A stretch of 17,024 nucleotides of DNA from Chrysochromulina tobinii (Eukaryota > Haptophyta > Prymnesiales > Chrysochromulinaceae). The stretch is from positions 1 to 17,024 of the forward strand of contig JWZX01002531.1 in the NCBI GenBank assembly GCA_001275005.1, in the 5' to 3' direction. The position numbers and the translations under genes are program-made. How positions within the stretch are numbered: position 1 is the first letter of the stretch; each line of letters opens with the position of its first letter. A model generated the notes under the pieces. It did no database searches and had not been told where the DNA came from. It saw nothing but the letters and a program-made list of their open reading frames with translations. Below, piece after piece: positions 1 through 5,948 of the stretch.

Positions 1-1
1 G

Positions 2-946
2 GATCAGCAGGCATCGTCTCTATCTGCCATGCTTGGAGTGACGGTCCTCAGCACGCCCACCATTCAGCTCGTCGAGCCGCAGCCACCACCAAACGTTGGC
101 GATTCGGCGGCAGCGCTTCTGACACTCGATGGCGCCTTGCCATCGTCCCCATCCTTGCTGATGATCGCCCTGGTCCTGGCTGGAGTTGCGAACGTCGCCT
201 GTGCGATCGGGTGCACCATGTACGTGGTTCTTAGGCGTCGGCGCATCCGCCGTGCAAAGGAAAGGTTTGGCGCGGCCGCTGAGCGCGCGGCCCAAAAGAA
301 GCACAGCCTCGACATCGAAATGACCAATCACCCTAGTGCAGCCATTGCAGCCAGCCACCTAGTGCAGCCAGTGCAGAGGCTCCTATCGCAGCCACCTAGT
401 GCAGCCACTGCAGATGCTCCTCTACCCTCCCCTCGGGCCCGACGCCCCGTTCAGGAGCCACCTCCTCCCTCGCCTCCGGGCTTCAAGCTCGAAGCCAAGC
501 CCGTGCCCTCGGCCGAGGCAGCCGCCACCCCGGTCGCCGCGGAGTCAGCCGCCGCAGGGCCAGTGGCAAAGCTGACGCTTCCCGTATTGGACCTCAAGCT
601 GTCTGAGCTCAAGGGCCGCGACCCTGACGCGCCGATGGCAACGCCTCGCAAGGATGCTCCGGATTCGTCGCGCCGTAAGGAGGTGGAGCCACTTCGACGG
701 AGCTCGGCCCGCTCCCCGTCGCCTCTGCCACCCTTGCAACCCCCCCACAATATCGACCTCTGGAAGCATTTGCGACGCGGCCGCACCTCCGAGACTCCCG
801 AGACTCCCTCCAGTATGGGAGGCAATCATAGTCGATCAGAGGCCATCAGAGGCACTCAGACTCCCTCCAGTGTGGGAGTTGCGACGATGCACGTGATGTC
901 AAATGTGACAACGCCCGACAACTCGACCGCGGACGTCACAGCGTAG
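2..946 (+). CDS. Single-pass membrane protein with Pro/Ser-rich cytosolic tail, 5'-partial
   Basis: The reading frame is open to the left edge, so the ATG at 29 is probably internal and the true start lies outside the window. About 314 residues are visible. The first ~35 look like the end of a beta-rich ectodomain followed by a short proline stretch (EPQPPP). A hydrophobic segment at nt 155-232 (LLMIALVLAGVANVACAIGC, then TMYVVL) is followed at once by RRRRIRRAK, a strong stop-transfer signal, so the C-terminal ~230 residues should be cytosolic. That tail is disordered in appearance: rich in Pro, Ala and Ser, with basic Ser patches such as RRSSARSPSP and two TPSS motifs. The order ectodomain, Pro linker, TM, basic tail resembles the larger minus-strand gene at the right edge. 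No enzymatic domain is recognised. A role as surface receptor or adhesin is inference only. Confidence 0.7.
   Translation, partial: DQQASSLSAMLGVTVLSTPTIQLVEPQPPPNVGDSAAALLTLDGALPSSPSLLMIALVLAGVANVACAIGCTMYVVLRRRRIRRAKERFGAAAERAAQKKHSLDIEMTNHPSAAIAASHLVQPVQRLLSQPPSAATADAPLPSPRARRPVQEPPPPSPPGFKLEAKPVPSAEAAATPVAAESAAAGPVAKLTLPVLDLKLSELKGRDPDAPMATPRKDAPDSSRRKEVEPLRRSSARSPSPLPPLQPPHNIDLWKHLRRGRTSETPETPSSMGGNHSRSEAIRGTQTPSSVGVATMHVMSNVTTPDNSTADVTA
330..413 (+). repeat. Three copies of a ~21-bp repeat inside the membrane protein gene
   Basis: The 13-mer CCTAGTGCAGCCA occurs exactly at 332-344, 358-370 and 395-407, each followed by N-TGCAG. Spacings of 26 and 37 nt are not multiples of three, so copies 1 and 3 are read as PSAA while copy 2 is read in another frame as LVQP. 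The repeat is therefore a DNA-level duplication and not a conserved peptide repeat. Confidence 0.75.
803..878 (+). repeat. Short in-frame direct repeat encoding TPSS(M/V)G
   Basis: ACTCCCTCCAGT occurs at 803-814 and 860-871, 57 nt (19 codons) apart, and both copies continue with near-identical TGGGAG. The encoded peptides are ETPSSMGG and QTPSSVGV. Because the spacing keeps the frame, this repeat is kept at protein level and could be a phosphorylation or binding motif in the cytosolic tail. Confidence 0.5.
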
Positions 947-1506
947 CTCGAGCGTGCGCGCGCCGCCACCGCGCGAGGTGGCCAGCCCCGCGAGGAAGCC
1001 TCCGCCGCCGCGGGAGACAAATATGGCTCAGCAGGCCAATATATATGATTGGCGCATGGGCCGCGGATAACCATGGGCGTGCGAGCATACCACATGTAGT
1101 GTGCGTTGTAGGATGGAGAGCGGGCCCGTCCGGGAGCACCCTTAGAGCACCCACCGAGAGGCGCCAAGCGTGGCGACCGGTTTGGGGTGCCGTGCGGTTC
1201 GGTCAGTCGTTGGCACAGCACGTCCAGTTCGAGGACTCACTCACCACAGGACCTTTTACATGAGTGAGACAGTGGAGTAACTTACATGTATGCGGGGGGC
1301 CGGGGCCTGAACGGACCGTTAAGACCGTGTGCCCTAACTCCGGTGTCGACCCCGGTGAACGCATGTTTGGATGCGCGCCTCGTGTTGTGACTGTGTTCTT
1401 CGTCTCAAGACTGTCTTCCTTGTGCATCACACGTAAGGGAAGTTTAGCGAAACAGCCCCAAACAGCCTATTCACAGCCATTTCACAGTACGCAATCAGGG
1501 GACACG
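947..1506. other. Intergenic region upstream of the crotonase gene
   Basis: No convincing gene was found in these 560 bases. The segment holds an inverted pair of CCAAT boxes around a TATA-like core (1035-1053), a small dyad AACGG-A-CCGTT (1310-1320), and two TTCACA hexamers (1480-1485 and 1491-1496) just before the chosen ATG at 1507. The crotonase frame stays open upstream of 1507 and contains another ATG at 1363, but that stretch is only about half GC and shows no family similarity, so it is read as 5' flank. Confidence 0.5.
1035..1053. promoter_or_regulatory. Inverted CCAAT-box pair flanking a TATATAT core
   Basis: GCCAAT and ATTGGC form a perfect 6-bp inverted repeat separated by ATATATG. 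The element presents a CCAAT box on each strand with an AT-only centre in otherwise GC-rich DNA. CCAAT boxes are bound by the heterotrimeric NF-Y factor in eukaryotes. It lies 89 nt after the left-edge gene and about 450 nt before the crotonase ATG. Its role as a promoter is inference. Confidence 0.35.
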
Positions 1507-2514
1507 ATGCAGGGGCTGGCTCCCGGCCGGGCGCTTGGCGTGGCCACGAGCCGCGTGCACGTCGCCAAGACGAGTCGCGCGCTGTGCACCGGCCCCAGCC
1601 GCGTGCACGTCGCCAAGGCTGCCGATGGGATCCATACGGTGACCATGAAGCGGAGCGACAAGCTCAATGCTCTCGACATGGGCATGTTCCGCTCGCTCGC
1701 CGCCACGGCCAGGGCGCTCGCCTCGGACTCATCGGTGCGTGCCGTGGTGATCTCGGGTGAGGGCCGTGCCTTTTGTGCGGGCCTTGACGTGCGCAGCGTC
1801 GCCAGCCCGATGGTCGCTAGGGCGAACCTCGAGGAGTTGCTCCATCGTCCGGAGGGTGCGCTGTCCAACCTGGCGCAGGACGTGGGCTACTTGTGGCGCA
1901 AGATCCCGGCGCCCGTGATCGCGGCGACTCATGGCGTCTGCTTGGGCGGCGGCCTGCAGATCGCCCTCGGCGCGGACATGCGCATCTCGCACCCGAGTTG
2001 CAAGTTCTCGGTGATGGAGGCCAAATGGGGTCTGATCCCCGACATGAGCGCGACGGTGACGCTGCGCGAGCTGGTGCCGAAGGACGTCGCGATGGAGCTC
2101 ACGATGACCGGGCGCATCTTCCTCGCGGACGAGGCGCTCAAGCTCGGTCTCGTCACGCGCCTCGCCCACGAGCCTCTCGAGGCAGCGATGGATCTCGCCA
2201 GGCAGATTGCGACGAGATCACCCGACGCGAGCGCGGCGGCGAAGCGGCTCTTGCATGCCACATACAGCGAGGGATGCGACGAACGGCGCGCGCTGCACCT
2301 CGAGTCGGAGCTGCAGCGCCGGCTCCTCGGCGGCTGGAACCAGATGGCCTCTGCGGCCAAGGGCCTCGGTGTGCCCCCGGCCCTCCAACTGGGCTACCGT
2401 GCCCGAGACGACGCTTGGCTGGCCGAGGCCGATGAGGAGGCGCAGGCGGAGCTCGTGCGCATGCTCGAGGGCTCCGAGCTCGGCGCGTCGATGGCCGCCC
2501 GGGCGAACGCGTGA
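1507..2514 (+). CDS. Crotonase-family enoyl-CoA hydratase/isomerase, probably mitochondrial
   Basis: The 335-residue product is a crotonase-superfamily enzyme acting on acyl-CoA thioesters. The start at 1507 is chosen because GC and codon use shift to coding-like there, and the first ~30 residues (MQGLAPGRALGV...) are rich in Arg and poor in acids, like a mitochondrial presequence. FCAGLDV (residues 89-95) supplies the first oxyanion-hole strand and LGGGLQIALGADMR (146-159) the second. At the position of catalytic Glu144 of rat enoyl-CoA hydratase there is Gln (Q151, codon 1957-1959). The second acid is kept in MEAKWGLIPD: E171 (2017-2019), and eight residues later D179 (2041-2043), the spacing of the Glu/Asp pair in dienoyl-CoA isomerase. 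The sequence most resembles the bacterial-type crotonase group with the core SVMEVKWGLIPD. The exact substrate is unknown. An isomerase in unsaturated fatty acid oxidation fits better than a simple hydratase. Confidence 0.85.
   Translation: MQGLAPGRALGVATSRVHVAKTSRALCTGPSRVHVAKAADGIHTVTMKRSDKLNALDMGMFRSLAATARALASDSSVRAVVISGEGRAFCAGLDVRSVASPMVARANLEELLHRPEGALSNLAQDVGYLWRKIPAPVIAATHGVCLGGGLQIALGADMRISHPSCKFSVMEAKWGLIPDMSATVTLRELVPKDVAMELTMTGRIFLADEALKLGLVTRLAHEPLEAAMDLARQIATRSPDASAAAKRLLHATYSEGCDERRALHLESELQRRLLGGWNQMASAAKGLGVPPALQLGYRARDDAWLAEADEEAQAELVRMLEGSELGASMAARANA
1549..1617 (+). repeat. 21-bp perfect direct repeat in the crotonase presequence
   Basis: A 21-bp sequence beginning AGCCGCGTGCACGTCGCCAA occurs at 1549-1569 and again at 1597-1617, 48 nt (16 codons) apart and in frame. 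Both copies encode SRVHVAK. The second copy directly precedes the first strand of the crotonase fold (ADGIHTVTMKR). It looks as though part of the N-terminus was duplicated, lengthening the leader. Confidence 0.7.
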
Positions 2515-2890
2515 GGTGGCGTCCACGGCGGCGGACGGCCCATCGTCTGGCGAGGCGAGCGAGGAGGCGAGCGAGAGCGCGGAGCGCCGTGACGAGCGCG
2601 CGCGCGCGTTGGTACGTCTTTCTGTGTCGATTTTGGCTCGCGCTAATCTTTCCCAGAGACACCGCTCCGTAGGATGTGCGACAACCTGGTTGTTCGTGTG
2701 AGGTTTCACACAGTTGTTCACACACGTATTCTGAGCGGGCAGTAACAGTGCCGTAGCACCGACTGTCGCGTCTGTCGTGTTAACGTTCACACGAGACTGT
2801 TCGTCGGCCACTGTGTCGACGGCCTCGGCTGGACTGGTGACTGCGACGGCGGCGGACGACGACGGGGAAGGAGACGCAAGGCCGAATCGC
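2515..2890. other. Intergenic region before the SH3/IQ gene
   Basis: The first ~100 bases are GC-rich with an alternating GCGCGCGCGCG run near 2598-2610. The later part is less GC-rich and holds three TTCACA hexamers (2705-2710, 2717-2722, 2786-2791). The downstream gene's frame is open from 2735, after a TGA at 2732-2734, but has only a GTG at 2777 before the ATG at 2891. No gene is supported. Confidence 0.45.
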
Positions 2891-5152
2891 ATGTTCTGGC
2901 CGCTGCACCTGGCCCTCGGCAGGCTCACTGATGCGACGGATGGGTATGAGGCGGGCAAACTTGTTCTCGTGCGAGGTGATCAGATCGACCACAGTGGCAC
3001 GCTGTCGGTCATTGTGGACGGGAACGAGATGGAGCTCCCGTCCAAGATCATTATTCCGGTGGCCGCGGAGACCATCCACGCGAGAGCTCTTTATGACTTC
3101 ACGGCGGCTGAGGACAATGAGCTCAGCTTGGCGGCTGGCGATGCGCTTGTGCTGCTGCCTGCCGCCTCAGATCCGACAGGGTGGTGCATGGCCTCGCATC
3201 AGGTGACGCATGCACGAGGGCTGGTGCCCGAAAGGTTCGTGGCACCGTTTGGAATTGGTCTGTCAACGTTTGGCAGCCGCATGCCAACCGCGCGATCCTC
3301 GGCCAAATCTGGCGATGGTGCGAAGACCGCGGAGATGCCCGTTTCGCCTGCGACGGCGCACGCTCGTCAATGGACGCCGCCCACGCAACAGGACGGCCCT
3401 GGCGCTGCGGGCAAGCGAGCCGCCTTGTTCGGCCCTCTCAGCTGCGGTATGGCGGCCGACGCGTCGATGGTGAGGCTCCTCGCCGCGATGACGCAGGATG
3501 ACGACGTCAACGATGGCAGCGGCGGCGTCGGCGGCGTCGTCGTCGGCGTCGTCGTCGGCGTCGGTGGCGTCGGTGGCGTCGGCGGCGTCGGTGGCGCGCC
3601 GCTGTCGCCACCACCATCGTCTCCGCCACCGCCTGCGTCATCGCCGCCTGCGTCACCCTCCCGGCGGGGCAGCGGCGAGAGCGGCGGACGGAGCAGCACG
3701 GGATACCCACAAGGCTTGAGACAAGGATCCCCGCCTCGAACGCCGTCGCATGCGGACGCGCGGCGGCGTGCAGCGCTCGCGACGGCGGCGTGGGAGACTT
3801 CGCAGCAGGGGCCCGAGCAGGAAGCAGCTGGGTACGTGGCGCACTCGCTGAGGAGTGCCGCGCGTGCGACTGAACTCTCTCGGCTACGCCATGAGCTCGC
3901 CGGCACGCCTCGCCCAGCTGCGAACTTCGTGCCGGCTCATGCGATGGATGCCATCTTTGCACTGGGGACACGTGTCGCGGAGAGCTCTTGCGGCGACCCC
4001 GCGCATGCGGCCAACGCCCGCGGATGGCGCGCCCAGATCGGCGAGCTGCAGCGAGATCTGGCGAGCTGGGCGCGCTGGGATGAGCACTTGCCACGTCTCG
4101 AAAACAGCGCGGCCCTGGCGCTGCAGTCGTTCGCTCGACGCCGCTCCGAGTACCGCCGCTTCCAGGTGGCTGTGCGCGAGGCGCGCATGCGTCGCCATAT
4201 GGCCGAGCAGATGGCCGAGCGTGCGGCGACGAGTATCCAGAACTCGACGCGCAAGGTGCAGGCCATGCAGCTGGTCGCGCAGCGGCGAGGGGCGATTCGA
4301 ATACAGAGGCACTGGCGGGGGTACCTCGGCAGGCGCAAAGCTGCCTCGTTGGCCGCCGCCCCCGCCGCTGCCGCGCCCGCTGCCGCTGCTGCCGCTGCTG
4401 CCGCTGCTGCCGCTGCGGCTGCCCTTGTTGAAGCGGGCAAGGCGGGCGCCGGTGGCATGGGCTCGACGGCGGGCTCGACGGCGACGGCGCCATCCCCCCG
4501 TCAGAGTCTCTCATTTGGTGGTCGCTTGGCCAAGTCTCTCTCATTCGGGCGGCGGAGCAAGACGGATGCCACTTTGCAAGCGAGCCCCGTGGACACGGGC
4601 ACTGCCGAGGGTGCGGCGGCGGCTGGCGTGCCGGCTGCTGCCACGCCGCGCCGCATGATGATGTGGACTCCCCGCGGCCTGTCCACACCTCGGACTTTGG
4701 CATCCGCGCCTACGACGTCGACGCCGCGCAGCCACTTCCTGCGCCGATCGCTGTCATTCGAGTCGGGCGCCGTGTCGGGCGCGCGCCGGAGGGCGGCTGA
4801 GCGCGACGAGGACCTAGTGGGCCTGCCGCCGCTGCCGCCCACCTTTGACCAAGATTGGCACGAGCAGCTCCAGGGGCGTCTAGCGACGCTCGACACGGCG
4901 CTCGTTCCAGAGAAGCCGCACCCGATCCGTCGCGCGTTCTCGTTCACGCGCCTCTCCGCGCGCAGCGCCACTCGAGCTGCATCAAAGGGGCAGGCTACCC
5001 GGCGTAGCCACGTGCCAGAGGCGGGCGCGCCGTCTTCGGGCGCCGTTGACCTCTCCGGCCATCGGAACGAGGTCCTCTTCGACGATGACGGGGGCGACGA
5101 CGATCTAGCCCTGAGCACGGAGACGTCCCGGAGACGTCCCGGAAGCCTTTAG
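2891..5152 (+). CDS. SH3-domain and IQ-motif scaffold-like protein
   Basis: The product is 753 residues from the first in-frame ATG (2891). An SH3 domain spans about residues 64-118: ALYDF (66-70), ELSLAAGD, a GW pair (97-98) and closing GLVPERFV (110-117), all hallmark SH3 positions. Next comes a low-complexity Gly-Val tract from GGCGTC repeats (about 3520-3600) and a proline/serine stretch. A basic helical region follows with IQ-like motifs near nt 4109-4160, one at residue 449, and a textbook IQ motif IQRHWRGYLGRR at 471-482, expected to bind calmodulin or a related EF-hand protein. A poly-Ala run and a Ser/Arg-rich tail with four S-(L/F)-S-F motifs complete it. No catalytic domain is visible. 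A calcium-responsive cytoskeletal or membrane adaptor is a reasonable inference. No named family was recognised. The stop codon falls inside an 11-bp tandem array. Confidence 0.8.
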   Translation: MFWPLHLALGRLTDATDGYEAGKLVLVRGDQIDHSGTLSVIVDGNEMELPSKIIIPVAAETIHARALYDFTAAEDNELSLAAGDALVLLPAASDPTGWCMASHQVTHARGLVPERFVAPFGIGLSTFGSRMPTARSSAKSGDGAKTAEMPVSPATAHARQWTPPTQQDGPGAAGKRAALFGPLSCGMAADASMVRLLAAMTQDDDVNDGSGGVGGVVVGVVVGVGGVGGVGGVGGAPLSPPPSSPPPPASSPPASPSRRGSGESGGRSSTGYPQGLRQGSPPRTPSHADARRRAALATAAWETSQQGPEQEAAGYVAHSLRSAARATELSRLRHELAGTPRPAANFVPAHAMDAIFALGTRVAESSCGDPAHAANARGWRAQIGELQRDLASWARWDEHLPRLENSAALALQSFARRRSEYRRFQVAVREARMRRHMAEQMAERAATSIQNSTRKVQAMQLVAQRRGAIRIQRHWRGYLGRRKAASLAAAPAAAAPAAAAAAAAAAAAAAALVEAGKAGAGGMGSTAGSTATAPSPRQSLSFGGRLAKSLSFGRRSKTDATLQASPVDTGTAEGAAAAGVPAAATPRRMMMWTPRGLSTPRTLASAPTTSTPRSHFLRRSLSFESGAVSGARRRAAERDEDLVGLPPLPPTFDQDWHEQLQGRLATLDTALVPEKPHPIRRAFSFTRLSARSATRAASKGQATRRSHVPEAGAPSSGAVDLSGHRNEVLFDDDGGDDDLALSTETSRRRPGSL
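3520..3600 (+). repeat. GGCGTC-type microsatellite encoding a Gly-Val tract
   Basis: Irregular iteration of GGC, GGT and GTC codons encodes about 25 residues of only Gly and Val inside the SH3/IQ protein. It is an imperfect trinucleotide/hexanucleotide microsatellite, so allele length is likely to vary. In the other frames it reads as Arg- or Ser-rich, which explains long spurious open frames on both strands here. Confidence 0.7.
4352..4428 (+). repeat. Poly-alanine tract (GCC/GCT repeats)
   Basis: A run of GCC, GCT and GCG codons, with a few CCC codons early on, encodes about 22 alanines and 2-3 prolines just after the canonical IQ motif. It probably forms a flexible or helical linker between the IQ region and the Ser/Arg-rich tail. 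Confidence 0.7.
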
Positions 5153-5272
5153 GAAGCCTCTAGGAAGCCTCTAGGAAGCCTCTAGGAAGCCTCTAGGAAG
5201 CCTCTAGGAAGCCTCTAGGAAGCCTCTAGGAAGCCTCTAGGAAGCCTCTAGGAAGCCTCTAGGAAGCATCTA
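5119..5272 (+). repeat. 14-unit, 11-bp tandem array covering the SH3/IQ gene stop codon
   Basis: Fourteen units of 11 bp run without a gap. Two copies of GGAGACGTCCC (5119-5140) are followed by GGAAGCCTTTA (5141-5151), ten perfect copies of GGAAGCCTCTA (5152-5261) and GGAAGCATCTA (5262-5272). Every unit begins with GGA. The second unit type brings in CTAG, and the TAG stop of the SH3/IQ gene (5150-5152) sits at the junction of units 3 and 4. As 11 is not a multiple of 3 and CTAG is palindromic, the array carries stops in all six frames. Confidence 0.9.
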
Positions 5273-5948
5273 GGACGACCTCGGACGAGGCGCTCACTCA
5301 GGCGCCGTGGTGGACTGAGTCATTGGATCCACCTTGCTAGCAACGGGCAGCTTAGAACTGACTCTCTGACTGAATGACTGAGTGGATACCGGACTGACTC
5401 AGAGCAGAAAGGTCCACACTGATAGCGAAAAGGTCGGTCCGTAGTCGGTCCGTTTGAGTCTGCCTGTTACTTTACAGCGCAGTCTAAGTGTACCGTAGTC
5501 AGTGAGTTTGAAGTCAGAGTCATGTCTGTCTGTCAGTCAGATACATGTAGACTACCGTAAAGAAGAGTCACTCGCACCGACGAGCTCCGTCCGGGGCCTC
5601 CGGCTAACCGCTCCGGCGCGGGAAGCTCCGGGACAGGTCGCATCAGCCGAACTAAATCAGCAAAGGCCCGATCGAGTGCTCCCATGGCGATGGGTCTTGC
5701 AGTCCTTTGTCCTCGCCATGTGTTCTCGCGCGCCTCGGCGAGCGCCTCTGCCTAGCATATCAACTCTAGCCTGTTTTAACCTTTGTGGCGCGCGCGGCGC
5801 GGGGCGCGGCGCGCGCCCCCAGTCATCTCCGACCCCCTGCCCATGCCCCCCGCCTGGCGAGCCGTACCTCGCGCGCACTCGCCCCTGCTGTGTGCACCGT
5901 GTTCCGTTACGGCCGGCGCCGGCGCCCACGACGGCGCCCACGGTGAGC
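5273..5948. other. Intergenic region before the coiled-coil gene
   Basis: This stretch is rich in GACTGA/TGACT-type words, including two TGA(G/C)TCA sites of the kind bound by bZIP factors (5316-5322 and 5395-5401), and an 11-bp tandem duplication of GTCGGTCCGT(A/T) at 5433-5454. A GC-only inverted repeat GGCGCGCGC (5788-5796) and GCGCGCGCC (5810-5818) lies about 130 nt before the chosen ATG. The coiled-coil frame remains open back to 5502 with another ATG at 5718, but the encoded peptide is Pro/Arg/Cys-rich without coiled-coil character. I treat it as promoter and 5' UTR. Confidence 0.4.

Noticed and set aside
1264-1506. N-terminal extension of the crotonase from a GTG at 1264 or the ATG at 1363
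   Set aside because: Base composition and codon use are not coding-like, and a GTG start is unlikely in nuclear DNA. The ATG at 1507 begins a presequence-like stretch.
3507-4703. 398-residue minus-strand open frame opposite the SH3/IQ gene
   Set aside because: It is Arg/Pro/Ser-rich with no domain, and its length is explained by GC-rich repeats on the real coding strand, which carries SH3 and IQ motifs.
5141-5272. Regular short repeats as a CRISPR array
   Set aside because: The units are 11 bp with no spacers, and the surrounding DNA is eukaryotic.
5502-5948. N-terminal extension of the coiled-coil protein
   Set aside because: Opens at GTG and the predicted peptide lacks heptads. The ATG at 5718 cannot be fully excluded.
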